Shown here: piece by piece, positions 22,136 to 29,380 of the stretch
Numbering within the stretch: the stretch's first letter is position 1
Layout of the letters: every line of letters starts with the position of its first letter
Assembly (NCBI GenBank): GCA_035630615.1
Contig: DASQKI010000013.1
Span: 1-29,427, forward strand
DNA from: DATFRX01 sp035630615
Lineage (GTDB): Bacteria; Actinomycetota; Actinomycetes; Propionibacteriales; Nocardioidaceae
DNA: 29,427 nt
Reading direction: 5' to 3'
Translations under genes and position numbers: made by a program
Notes under the pieces: generated by a model
The model's input: the letters and a program-made list of their open reading frames with translations, nothing else
Database searches by the model: none
Told to the model about the DNA's origin: nothing

Positions 22136-22219
22136 ATGCGCGTCATGTACTACACCTACCTCGTCGGGATCGTCGCCGGTCTGGGATTCTTTGTCGTCGC
22201 CGGATTGCTGCACCGCTGA
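22136..22219 (+). CDS. 27-residue membrane peptide
   Basis: Not recognised. The product MRVMYYTYLVGIVAGLGFFV followed by VAGLLHR is a single hydrophobic helix with a charged end. It starts 6 bases after the lipoprotein stop codon, and its stop codon forms part of the GAGG ribosome binding site of the DUF6766 gene, so the three seem translationally linked. No good ribosome binding site precedes its own ATG. It may be a stabilising or leader peptide. Confidence 0.5.
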   Translation: MRVMYYTYLVGIVAGLGFFVVAGLLHR

Positions 22220-22227
22220 GGCCGGCC

Positions 22228-22902
22228 GTGCGAACGTTTCTCCGCGACAACTCGCTCAGCATCGTCTTCGGCGGGCTGTTCCTGCTGGCTCTGGCCGGTC
22301 AGGCGTTCGCCGGTCAAGCCGAGTACAACAACCAACAGGAGTCGCACGGCATGGCCACGATCTCGGTCGTGGAGTATGTGGGTTCGGCCGACTACGCCGT
22401 CGACGTCACCGAGAACTGGCAGAGCGAGTATCTGCAGTTCCTGCTCTACATCCTGCTCACCGTCTGGCTGATCCAGCGCGGGTCGCCCGAGTCGAAGGTT
22501 CCTGGATCGGAGGGCCGGGAGACCGACAAGCAACAGCGCATCGGCCGACATGTGACGCCGGACTCGCCACGATGGACCAGGGCGGGCGGCTGGCGCACGA
22601 GCCTGTACGGCTGGTCACTCGGCCTGGTGATGGGGGCGATCTTCGTCGCCAGTTGGACGGGGCAGTCGATCGCCGGCTGGGCCACGTACAACGAGGAGCG
22701 GATCGCGCAACTGCAGGATCCACTCAGCTGGACGGCGTATGTCGTCTCCGCCGACTTCTGGGGCCGGAGTCTGCAGAACTGGCAGTCCGAGTTCCTGGCG
22801 ATCGGGTCGATGGTCGTCTTCAGCATCTACCTACGCCAGCGCGGTTCGCCCGAGAGCAAGCCGACCGGGTCCTCCCACGATGCGACCGGCGTCGAGGGTT
22901 GA
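22228..22902 (+). CDS. DUF6766-family membrane protein with internal duplication
   Basis: 224 residues, two similar halves. Each has a membrane helix (VFGGLFLLALAGQAFAG; LGLVMGAIFVASWTGQSIAG), a short soluble part with W/Y residues (YNNQQESHG; YNEERIAQLQ), the block SADY/SADFWGRSLQNWQSE, and a second helix ending in RGSPESK. So there are four helices, and the duplication is plain at RVxRGSPESK and NWQSE. Function is unknown. The GTG start at 22228 has GAGG 6 bases upstream, which overlaps the preceding small gene's stop codon. Confidence 0.85.
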   Translation: MRTFLRDNSLSIVFGGLFLLALAGQAFAGQAEYNNQQESHGMATISVVEYVGSADYAVDVTENWQSEYLQFLLYILLTVWLIQRGSPESKVPGSEGRETDKQQRIGRHVTPDSPRWTRAGGWRTSLYGWSLGLVMGAIFVASWTGQSIAGWATYNEERIAQLQDPLSWTAYVVSADFWGRSLQNWQSEFLAIGSMVVFSIYLRQRGSPESKPTGSSHDATGVEG

Positions 22903-22940
22903 TCGATCGCGCGGCGGCTGGACGGCCAACTCGTCGTCGG

Positions 22941-23585
22941 CTATCGCGCGGCCGCGCGCACCTCGTCCGCGGCCCGGCGGCTGTTCGCGACATCGATGCA
23001 CCCGGCCAGCAACCGGGGCAGGTCCGGACGGTCAACCAGTCGGGCCAGCCGGCGCGCTGACGACGGGAGGCCGATGGCCTTCGCACCCTTCTCGGCCTTG
23101 GCATCAACGTACGGCCACAGGTCGGTCCAGACGGCTTGAACCTCGCGGCAGAAGATCGCCGCACCGGCTGGTCCGATGCCCGGGAACCGTTGCAGTCGCT
23201 CTTCGAGCTCGTCCTGATCGACGGCCGACTCGCGCAGTCGGCGCAGGTCGCCACCGTACTCGTCGAGCAACTGCTCCGCGCCGTCACCCAACATCGTCGC
23301 CGTCCGCTCGTCGTAGCGGCGGTAGTGGCCTCGGCCGAGCGCGTCGACCCGGTCCTGCCAGGTCGCGGCCGTCATCGCCTTGGGCGTCCGGTAGCCGGCC
23401 TTGGACAGCTCCTTCGCGGCGGCGACGGCGATGTCTGCGCTGATCCGGGCCGACAGCAGCAGCGACAGCACGAGCAGTCGGTACAGCGGCGACGGTGTGT
23501 CCTTCAGTCGGATCCCGGCCCGCTCGGCATAACTCGTGCCCTGACGATCCAACAGAGTGCGGGCGATGACCTTCTGCGTCGGCAT
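22941..23585 (-). CDS. HhH-GPD-type DNA glycosylase (endonuclease III-like)
   Basis: About 214 residues. The region LLVLSLLLSARISADIAVAAAKEL and the helix-hairpin-helix LQRFPGIGPAGAAIFCREVQ, followed by WPYVDAKA with an aspartate in the position of the catalytic Asp, place it in the HhH-GPD superfamily. The lysine that gives true endonuclease III its lyase activity is absent (PGIGPAG rather than PGxGxKT), and no 4Fe-4S cysteine set is present at the C-terminus, so a monofunctional glycosylase is expected. Substrate unknown. ATG at 23585; it is the third gene of the operon headed by the TPP enzyme. Confidence 0.85.
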   Translation of the reverse strand: MPTQKVIARTLLDRQGTSYAERAGIRLKDTPSPLYRLLVLSLLLSARISADIAVAAAKELSKAGYRTPKAMTAATWQDRVDALGRGHYRRYDERTATMLGDGAEQLLDEYGGDLRRLRESAVDQDELEERLQRFPGIGPAGAAIFCREVQAVWTDLWPYVDAKAEKGAKAIGLPSSARRLARLVDRPDLPRLLAGCIDVANSRRAADEVRAAAR

Positions 23586-23602
23586 CGTCGTCTCCGCGGA
23601 TC

Positions 23603-23965
23603 TCAACGCGGCGTTTGCTGGTGGAAGAAGAGCTTCCAGCTCCCGTTGCGGCGGACGTAGTGACTGCTCACGAGCGCCTCGTACGTCATGTCCTCGCGGT
23701 TCGCGATCACGTCATAGGCGACCACGCCGACGTCGTCGGTCGGCCGCAGGACGTGGAGCTCTCCCATCTCATAGAAGCTCCACGGCTGGCCCGACATCGA
23801 CCGAACGATGGCATCGCGACCGGCTAGGGTCAGACCGCCGGGAAGCATCATCACGGGCGACCCGTCGAGAACGTGGCGGTAGAAGATCTCGGCCGCCTGT
23901 CCGCTAGTGGACAGCACTCGCCAGCCGCCCTTCTCGAGGTCGACTAGCTCGTCTTCGATACGCAT
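23603..23965 (-). CDS. SnoaL/DUF4440-like (NTF2-fold) protein
   Basis: 120 residues: MRIEDELVDLEKGGWRVLST, then AAEIFYRHVLDGSPVMMLPGG and GAVVAYDVIANREDMTYEALVSSHYVRR, the cone-like NTF2 fold. Such proteins bind or isomerise small molecules; no specific role can be given. Starts 8 bases after the TPP enzyme's stop codon and ends 17 bases before the HhH glycosylase, so the three form an operon. ATG at 23965 is chosen over upstream frame extensions, which overlap the TPP enzyme. Confidence 0.85.
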   Translation of the reverse strand: MRIEDELVDLEKGGWRVLSTSGQAAEIFYRHVLDGSPVMMLPGGLTLAGRDAIVRSMSGQPWSFYEMGELHVLRPTDDVGVVAYDVIANREDMTYEALVSSHYVRRNGSWKLFFHQQTPR

Positions 23966-23973
23966 CGGTCGGG

Positions 23974-25770
23974 TCAACCCTTCCGTCCCACATGGAAGAA
24001 CTCGGCCATCTTGGTTCGCAGCCCCTTCGAGACGACGTCCCAAGCGTCCGGATCACCCTTCAGCACAGCCTCCGTCATGGCCTTGATCTGGTCAAACGTG
24101 GCATGCGGTGGGTTCGGCGGCACGTTGGGATCGCAGCGCACGTCCAAGATGGCCGGACGACCGGCGTTGAGGGCGCTGCTCCACGCTGGCGCCAAGTCGT
24201 CGGGCTTGTCGACCTCGATCCCCTCGAGCCCCAGGCCACGGGCGAACGCGGCGTACGAGACGTCCGGGAGGACCTGCGACTCCTCGAACTTCGGCGCCCC
24301 GCCCATCGCGCGCAGCTCCCAGGTCACCTGGTTGAGGTCGTTGTTGTGGAAGACGCAGACGACGCAACGCGGGTCGTCCCACTGCTGCCAGTAGCGGCCG
24401 ATCGTGATCAGCTCGGCGAGACCGTTCATCTGCATCGCGCCGTCTCCGACCAGCGCGATCGTCGGCCGGTCGGGGTGCGCGAACTTGGCCCCGATCACGT
24501 ACGGCACGGCCGGGCCCATCGTCGCGAGCGTCCCTGACAGCGAGCCGCGCATCCGGCCACGCATCTTCAGGTGACGGGCATACCAGTTCGCCGCCGATCC
24601 GGAGTCGGCCGCGATGATCGCGTCGTCCGGCACCTGCTCGGACAGCTCCCACACGATGCGCATCGGATTGACCGGGTCGGCGTCGAGCATCGACTGTTCC
24701 TCGATGATCGACCACCACTGCTCGACGTTGCGCTCGATGGCGCCCCGCCAGTCTCGGTCGGTCTTGGGTTCGAGGTACGGGATCAGCGCGTTGAGGGTCG
24801 CCTTGGCCTCGCCGATCAGATTGACCTCGGTCGGATAGCGCATGCCGATGAGGCGCCCGTCGATGTCGATCTGAATGCCCCGGGCCTGACCGAAGTCCGG
24901 CAGGAACTGCGAGTACGGCACGTTCGATCCGACGATGAGCAGCGTGTCGCAGTCGCGCATCATCTCGTACGTCGGGCGCGTCCCGAGTAGGCCGATCGAG
25001 CCCGTGACGTAGGGCAGCGTGTCGGGCAAGACGTCCTTGCCGAGTAGGGCCTTGGCGACGCCGGCACCGGTGAGCTCGGCGACCCGCTCGACCTCGGCGA
25101 CCGCGTTGCGAGCTCCCTGGCCGATCAGGATCGCGACCCGCTCTCCGGCGTTGAGGACATCGGCCGCGGCCGCGATCTCGTCGTCGGGCGCCCGAACCAC
25201 GGCGTGCGCGCGACTCGGCGGACTCGACGGCACGTGCTTGAACGCGTGGGCCGGCGGGTTGTAGTCCTCCTCCTGCAGGTCGGCAGGGATGATCAACGCC
25301 GTCGGCGCCCGCGCGTACTCAGCGGTCCGAATCGCTCGGTCGATCGCGTTCGGCAATTGCTCGGCGACATTGACCTCGACGAGGTATTCGCTCGCGACGT
25401 CCTTGAACAGCGACTGCAGGTCGACCTCCTGCTGGTAGCTGCCGCCCATCGCGCTCCGGGCGGTCTGGCCGACGATCGCGACGACCGGCACGTGGTCGAG
25501 CTTGGCGTCGTAGAGGCCGTTGAGCAGGTGGATGGCGCCCGGACCCGACGTCGCGAGGCAGACGCCGACCTCGCCGCTGAACTTCGCATAGCCGACCGCG
25601 GCGAACGCGGCCATCTCCTCGTGCCGGGCCTGAACGAACTGGGGCTGGTTGTCGGCCCGTCCGAGCGCGGTGACGATGCCGTTGATGCCGTCGCCCGGAT
25701 AGGCGAACACCTGCGAGACGCCCCACTCCCGCAGCCGCTCCAACAGGAAATCACCGACGGTCTTGCTCAC
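23974..25770 (-). CDS. Thiamine-pyrophosphate enzyme, pyruvate oxidase/dehydrogenase (PoxB) type
   Basis: 598 residues. The N-terminal TPP domain has GVSQVFAYPGDGINGIVTAL and the catalytic glutamate in RHEEMAAFAAVGYAK. The central FAD/nucleotide-like domain contains VAILIGQGARN. The C-terminal TPP domain has the GDG-X-N motif as GDGAMQMNGLAELITIGRY. This arrangement and the length fit PoxB-like enzymes, which turn pyruvate into acetate and CO2 with a quinone or oxygen as acceptor, though acetolactate synthase-like activity cannot be ruled out. The true start is the GTG at 25770 with AAGGAGG 4 bases upstream; the long frame further upstream overlaps the divergent SDR gene. A sigma-B-type promoter lies 38 bases ahead. 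Confidence 0.92.
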   Translation of the reverse strand: MSKTVGDFLLERLREWGVSQVFAYPGDGINGIVTALGRADNQPQFVQARHEEMAAFAAVGYAKFSGEVGVCLATSGPGAIHLLNGLYDAKLDHVPVVAIVGQTARSAMGGSYQQEVDLQSLFKDVASEYLVEVNVAEQLPNAIDRAIRTAEYARAPTALIIPADLQEEDYNPPAHAFKHVPSSPPSRAHAVVRAPDDEIAAAADVLNAGERVAILIGQGARNAVAEVERVAELTGAGVAKALLGKDVLPDTLPYVTGSIGLLGTRPTYEMMRDCDTLLIVGSNVPYSQFLPDFGQARGIQIDIDGRLIGMRYPTEVNLIGEAKATLNALIPYLEPKTDRDWRGAIERNVEQWWSIIEEQSMLDADPVNPMRIVWELSEQVPDDAIIAADSGSAANWYARHLKMRGRMRGSLSGTLATMGPAVPYVIGAKFAHPDRPTIALVGDGAMQMNGLAELITIGRYWQQWDDPRCVVCVFHNNDLNQVTWELRAMGGAPKFEESQVLPDVSYAAFARGLGLEGIEVDKPDDLAPAWSSALNAGRPAILDVRCDPNVPPNPPHATFDQIKAMTEAVLKGDPDAWDVVSKGLRTKMAEFFHVGRKG

Positions 25771-25807
25771 GCTTCCTCCTTGGCTCGACGAGCACTGCAA
25801 GGAGTGG

Positions 25808-25832
25808 GTACCCATCGACGTCGAGCACATGC
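25808..25832 (-). promoter_or_regulatory. Sigma-B/sigma-F-type promoter of the TPP-enzyme operon
   Basis: Minus strand GCAT (25832-25829), 15 bases, GGGTAC (25813-25808). The box is part of a palindromic GGGTACCC. The reverse orientation has no matching -35. Confidence 0.75.
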
Positions 25833-25843
25833 CGCGGAGAAGC

Positions 25844-25868
25844 GTTAAGGAGCGCCGGAACCGGGTAC
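25844..25868 (+). promoter_or_regulatory. Sigma-B/sigma-F-like promoter of the SDR gene
   Basis: GTTA (25844-25847), 15 bases, GGGTAC (25863-25868), 23 bases before the ATG at 25892. The last base of the -35 differs from GNNT, so it is a near match; the same GTTA variant appears before the gene at 26914-27237. Confidence 0.6.
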
Positions 25869-25891
25869 GCCCGGTCGGGAGGTGATCGGTC

Positions 25892-26917
25892 ATGTTGACA
25901 CCGGATCTGGGGCCGGTCGTCGTCGTGACAGGCGCCAGTGCCGGCGTCGGCCGGGCGACTGCCCGTGCTTTCGCGGCCGAGGGTGCCTCGGTGGCCTTGC
26001 TCGCCCGCGGCGAGGAGGGTCTCGGCGCCACCCGCGGAGAGGTCGAGATGCTGGGTGGGCGCGCGTTGGCGATCCCGCTCGACGTCGCTGACTGGCAGGC
26101 GGTCGACGACGCCGCCTCGCTGATCGAGGCCCAGCTCGGGCCGATCGACATATGGATCAACAACGCGTTCAGCTCGATCTTCGCGCCGGTGACCGAGACC
26201 GCCGCCGCCGAGTTTCGGCGCACGACCGAGGTCACCTACCTCGGGTCCGTATACGGCACGCTGGCTGCCCTGCATCGGATGCGAGCCCGCGATCGGGGCG
26301 CGATCGTCCAGGTCGGCTCGGCGCTCGCCTACCGCAGCATCCCGCTCCAGGCCGCCTACTGCGCGTCGAAACACGCCATCCAAGGCTTCACCGAGTCGTT
26401 GCGCTGCGAGCTGCTGCACGATGGCAGCGACGTCCACGTCACGATGGTCCAGCTGCCCGCCGTCAACACGCCGCAGTTCGACTGGACCCTGTCGCGGCTG
26501 CCGCAGCCGGCCCGGCCGGTGCCGCCGATCTATCAACCCGAGGTCGCGGCGCGCGCCATCGTCCACGCGGCACGCCAACCGACCCGCCGCGAATACTGGG
26601 TGGGCGGATCGACGACCGCGACCCTGCTGGCTAACAAGTTCGCCCCGGGCCTTCTGGACCGCTACCTGGCTCGCACCAGCTACGCCGCGCAGCAGTCGGA
26701 CCGCCTCCGCCGGCACGACACCCCCAACCTCTGGGCGCCGGCAGACGGGCCCACCGGTGATCAGGGCGCACACGGTGCATTCGACGACGTCGCCCATCCC
26801 GTGAGTCGCCAGGCCGCCCTCTCGCGCCACAGAGGTCGATTGGCCGCCGCGCTGGGACTCGGCATCGGCGCCGCCGCCGGGGCGCTCCTTCGGCGCCGTA
26901 CAACGTCGCCGTCCTAG
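25892..26917 (+). CDS. Short-chain dehydrogenase/reductase with C-terminal membrane tail
   Basis: 341 residues. The Rossmann cofactor motif TGASAGVG (residues about 13-20), the NNA motif in WINNAF (about 89), the catalytic serine in VGSALAY, and YCASK (Tyr and Lys at about 153-157) are all intact, so it is an active NAD(P)H-dependent oxidoreductase. The family core ends at about residue 250; the extra tail finishes with a hydrophobic segment (LAAALGLGIGAAAGALL) and Arg residues, suggesting attachment to the membrane. Substrate unknown. ATG at 25892 has GGGAGG 10 bases upstream. Its 3' end overlaps the convergent gene by 4 bases. Confidence 0.9.
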   Translation: MLTPDLGPVVVVTGASAGVGRATARAFAAEGASVALLARGEEGLGATRGEVEMLGGRALAIPLDVADWQAVDDAASLIEAQLGPIDIWINNAFSSIFAPVTETAAAEFRRTTEVTYLGSVYGTLAALHRMRARDRGAIVQVGSALAYRSIPLQAAYCASKHAIQGFTESLRCELLHDGSDVHVTMVQLPAVNTPQFDWTLSRLPQPARPVPPIYQPEVAARAIVHAARQPTRREYWVGGSTTATLLANKFAPGLLDRYLARTSYAAQQSDRLRRHDTPNLWAPADGPTGDQGAHGAFDDVAHPVSRQAALSRHRGRLAAALGLGIGAAAGALLRRRTTSPS

Positions 26918-27237
26918 CGGCCAAGCGCGTTTTGCAGCTGGCGCTTGGTCATCTTCGACCGGCCGTTGATGCCGCGCTGACGCGCCTCGTTGTAGAGCTG
27001 TTCCTTGGTCGGCCCTTGCGAGCCGTGCCCGGACCGCTTGCCGCCGCGGTGGCCCGACGACACGTCGCGGGTCGACGACCGGCTCGCGCGCTGGGACTCA
27101 CCCGCTCGGGCTCGTTCCTTGTTGACCGTGCGGGCGGCGATCTCCTCCGCTCGGTCTTCACTGGCCCCTTGCTTCAGTTGGGACTTCCGGATCTTGTCGT
27201 ACTCACGCTCTCGCTTCGAACTCCATTGCTGCGGCAT
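26914..27237 (-). CDS. Basic Rho-N-like protein (annotated in relatives as plasmid stabilisation protein)
   Basis: 107 residues. The first half (MPQQWSSKREREYDKIRKSQ, EDRAEEIAARTVNKERARAGE) is a charged helix; the end (TKEQLYNEARQRGINGRSKMTKRQLQNALGR) is the short SAP/Rho N-terminal helix-turn-helix-like module that binds nucleic acid. Similar proteins are widely found in actinobacteria near stress genes; the plasmid label is historical and no plasmid function is evident here. ATG at 27237 has AAGGAGG 5 bases upstream; a GTTA-N15-GGGTAC promoter lies 35 bases ahead. Confidence 0.88.
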   Translation of the reverse strand: MPQQWSSKREREYDKIRKSQLKQGASEDRAEEIAARTVNKERARAGESQRASRSSTRDVSSGHRGGKRSGHGSQGPTKEQLYNEARQRGINGRSKMTKRQLQNALGR

Positions 27238-27271
27238 GGTCGCCTCCTTCTGCGGTACGGCGCATTCATGC

Positions 27272-27296
27272 GTACCCCAAGCCGCGATGGCCTAAC
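27272..27296 (-). promoter_or_regulatory. Sigma-B/sigma-F-like promoter of the Rho-N-like gene
   Basis: Minus strand GTTA (27296-27293), 15 bases, GGGTAC (27277-27272). It has one mismatch to GNNT. Confidence 0.6.
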
Positions 27297-27361
27297 GACC
27301 AGGCCCTATGACGTCCGCGACCTCCCCGACCCGACGCCACCCGACCCGCTCACAACGTCGA

Positions 27362-27393
27362 GACGGCGGCCTCCAGATCGGAGAACCGCCGTC
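27362..27393 (-). terminator. Probable terminator after tRNA-Val(CAC)
   Basis: GACGGCGG / CCGCCGTC (8 bp) encloses a second CTCC/GGAG hairpin. It lies 18 bases beyond the 3' end of the minus-strand tRNA. No T-tract follows. Confidence 0.55.
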
Positions 27394-27411
27394 AACGCAA
27401 GGGCATACGGG

Positions 27412-27483
27412 TGGGCGATACTGGGTTCGAACCAGTGACCTCTTCGGTGTGAACGAAGCGCGCTACCACTGCGCCAATCGCCC
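27412..27483 (-). tRNA. tRNA-Val(CAC)
   Basis: 72 bases on the minus strand. The acceptor stem GGGCGAT pairs with ATCGCCC. The anticodon loop TTCACAC gives anticodon CAC (codon GTG). The T loop is TTCGAAC within ACTGG/CCAGT. No CCA is encoded. The body is identical over the first 47 bases to tRNA-Val(GAC) at the right end of the window except in the anticodon arm. Confidence 0.96.
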
Positions 27484-27720
27484 AGAGAACAGCTCGACGG
27501 TGACTGTCGATCACTGTCGACGATCACCTTAACGCATCCAATAGACGGACCGTCGGGCGCTCCGGCCGCGGCGTACTCCGCCGTAAAACGGTTCGACACG
27601 GGCGTACACGACATCGAGGGATGTTCTTCATCCCCCCTGGTCACCGATCGTGCGCGGGTGCACACTAGGCGTGATGTGGCGCTGTCTCGGGGTGCCGCCG
27701 GTCTCGAAAGGACCTAACAC

Positions 27721-28149
27721 ATGACAGAGCCGATCCGTGAGGTCGTCTGTCCCATCACGGTCGACGTACTCGTCGGCAGTGGCCCGCCGCCAGCCCTTGC
27801 GTCTGCACTGAACTATCAGTCGGACGATCCGCTGGCCGTGACGATACAGCTCGGGGAGTCCAACGACGGTGTGTGTTGGACGTTCGCTCGCTCGCTACTC
27901 CTCGCTGGCATGTTCGCCTGCAGCGGCGAGGGCGATGTGGTGATCAGTCCCGGCGTCGACGACGAAGGACGCGCGTTGACGTATGTCGAGCTGTCGTCGC
28001 CCGACGGGGTCGCGGTATTGCGCATGCATAGCTGGAGCATCGCGGAGTTTCTCCGAAAGACCGAACAACTCGTGCCCATCGGCGGCGAGTTGGAGCGAGT
28101 CGATGTCGACGGCTGTATCACCCATCTGTTGGAGGAGAGCACCGCGTAA
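27721..28149 (+). CDS. SsgA/SsgB-like sporulation and cell-division regulator
   Basis: 142 residues. The block VCPITVDVLVGSGPPPALASAL, the core CWTFARSLLLAGMFACSGEGDVVISP, and LSSPDGVAVLRMHSWSIAEFLRKTEQLVPIGGE are the SsgA-like family pattern. In Streptomyces, SsgB (with SsgA) brings FtsZ to future septa during sporulation; the family is confined to morphologically complex actinomycetes. The protein is soluble. ATG at 27721 has AAAGGA 8 bases upstream. A weak hairpin (GGGATG/CATCCC, 27618-27634) is in the 230-base upstream region; no promoter stands out. It is followed by a strong terminator. Confidence 0.9.
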   Translation: MTEPIREVVCPITVDVLVGSGPPPALASALNYQSDDPLAVTIQLGESNDGVCWTFARSLLLAGMFACSGEGDVVISPGVDDEGRALTYVELSSPDGVAVLRMHSWSIAEFLRKTEQLVPIGGELERVDVDGCITHLLEESTA

Positions 28150-28165
28150 GTCGACCCACAGACTA

Positions 28166-28226
28166 GAGTGCCTTGCGCTTGCAGCCGAACCGTCCGATTG
28201 CGAGCGCAGGGCACTCGCCAATTTTT
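28166..28226. terminator. Strong bidirectional rho-independent terminator
   Basis: A 19-base arm (28166-28184, beginning GAGTGCC) pairs with 28198-28216 (ending GGCACTC) apart from a few G-T pairs, with a 13-base loop. On the plus strand T5 follows at 28222-28226. It separates the convergent ssgB-like and aminotransferase genes and is the clearest terminator of the window. Confidence 0.9.
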
Positions 28227-28236
28227 GGGCCCGGCT

Positions 28237-29073
28237 TTAGGGGTCGACACCTTCCGCTTCGCGTTTGGACCAGATCGCCTGGGCGGCCTCGGTGAGCGAG
28301 CCCGGCGCCGTCAACTCGCGATCGTCGCAGCGGTAGACCGCCTGCACGTCGCGCGTCGTTGAGGTCACGAAGATCTCGTCGGCCGTCGCGAGCACGTCAA
28401 TCGGCTCGTCGACCTCCACGACTCCCCCGGCCAGGTCAGCACACCACTCGAGGACCAACGCCCGAGTGACGCCGGCGAGGCAGCCCGACCGCACCGTCGG
28501 CGTGTGCAAGCGCCCGTCACGTGCGTAGAAGACGTTGGTGCCGGTGCCCTCACACAGCAGGCCCGCCGTGTTGGCGAAGACCGCCTCCGAGGCGCCACGC
28601 TCCCGGGCATGCGCGAGGGCGATGACGTTGTCGGCGTACGACGTCGTCTTCAACCCCGCCGTCGCCCCCTGGTCGTTGCGACGCCACGGCACGGTCACGA
28701 TGGCGGTGGAGTCCGGACGTACGTCGAGTGGCCCGGCGGCGACCACGAGAGTCGGCCCGTTCGTACCCCGATCGGATCCCGCGGGACCGACTCCTCCGGT
28801 CACCGTGATCCGCAGTCGCCCGAACGCCGTCGGCGGCCCTTTCAGGACCGCGGCGACCGCCTCTTCGATGAGAACTCGGGACGGTGGCCCCAACCCGAGC
28901 CCGTTGGCCGACCCGTCCAGCCGATCCAGATGCCGCCGCAACGCGAACGGCCTCCCATCGATGACCTTGACGGTCTCGAACACGCCATCACCGACGGTGA
29001 ATCCGTGGTCGAAGACGCTCAAGACCGGGGCGTACGCGTCGTCCAAGATCGTGCCGTTGACCCATACACGCAT
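28237..29073 (-). CDS. Class IV PLP aminotransferase, 4-amino-4-deoxychorismate lyase/BCAT type
   Basis: 278 residues: MRVWVNGTILDDAYAPVLSV then FDHGFTVGDGVFETVKV, the class IV N-terminal motif. The PLP-binding lysine is in GLKTTSYADN (about residue 140). EGTGTNVFY and EIFVTSTTRDV are further family blocks. The enzymes differ little in sequence: PabC (4-aminobenzoate for folate), branched-chain aminotransferase and D-amino acid transaminase are possible. PabC is most likely by length. ATG at 29073 is chosen by family fit; the frame extends upstream to 29151 without support. Confidence 0.88.
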   Translation of the reverse strand: MRVWVNGTILDDAYAPVLSVFDHGFTVGDGVFETVKVIDGRPFALRRHLDRLDGSANGLGLGPPSRVLIEEAVAAVLKGPPTAFGRLRITVTGGVGPAGSDRGTNGPTLVVAAGPLDVRPDSTAIVTVPWRRNDQGATAGLKTTSYADNVIALAHARERGASEAVFANTAGLLCEGTGTNVFYARDGRLHTPTVRSGCLAGVTRALVLEWCADLAGGVVEVDEPIDVLATADEIFVTSTTRDVQAVYRCDDRELTAPGSLTEAAQAIWSKREAEGVDP

Positions 29074-29136
29074 GGCGACCAGGCTACGACTGCGGCCAAA
29101 GTCGCGAGCGCCCGCGGGCCGAATGAGGGACCCTAG

Positions 29137-29165
29137 TTGGTGAGGTGGCAAGCATCAGATAGTGT
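29137..29165 (+). promoter_or_regulatory. Probable housekeeping promoter for the tRNA cluster
   Basis: TTGGTG (29137-29142), 17 bases, TAGTGT (29160-29165), about 31 bases before tRNA-Gly. It fits a sigma-A-type promoter at the correct spacing. No sigma-B box is present. Confidence 0.5.
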
Positions 29166-29196
29166 GTGCACTCGCCCGGGTTCCCCGGATGCGAAT

Positions 29197-29269
29197 GCGG
29201 ACGTGGCTCAGTTGGTAGAGCATCACCTTGCCAAGGTGAGGGTCGCGGGTTCGAGTCCCGTCGTCCGCT
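29197..29269 (+). tRNA. tRNA-Gly(GCC)
   Basis: 73 bases. Acceptor GCGGACG pairs with CGTCCGC. Anticodon loop TTGCCAA gives GCC (codons GGC/GGT). The T arm has GCGGG/CCCGT-type pairing around TTCGAGT. No encoded CCA. First of a three-gene tRNA cluster. Confidence 0.97.
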
Positions 29270-29296
29270 CGGAGCGGGTCCGCAGGCCCAAACGGT

Positions 29297-29367
29297 GGTG
29301 GAGTGGCCGAGAGGCGAGGCAACGGCCTGCAAAGCCGTCTACACGGGTTCGAATCCCGTCTCCACCT
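29297..29367 (+). tRNA. tRNA-Cys(GCA)
   Basis: 71 bases. Acceptor GGTGGAG pairs with CTCCACC. Anticodon loop CTGCAAA within ACGGC/GCCGT gives GCA (codons TGC/TGT). T arm CGGG with TTCGAAT. Discriminator T (U), as in tRNA-Cys. No encoded CCA. Confidence 0.97.
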
Positions 29368-29380
29368 CGAAGCATTGCGA

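Noticed and set aside
25806..25811. Plus-strand reading of the palindromic GGGTACCC
   Set aside because: No GNNT at 14-16 bases upstream in this orientation; the minus-strand reading has one.
25751..26830. 359-codon minus-strand frame opposite the SDR gene
   Set aside because: Antisense to an SDR with intact active site; no recognisable domain.
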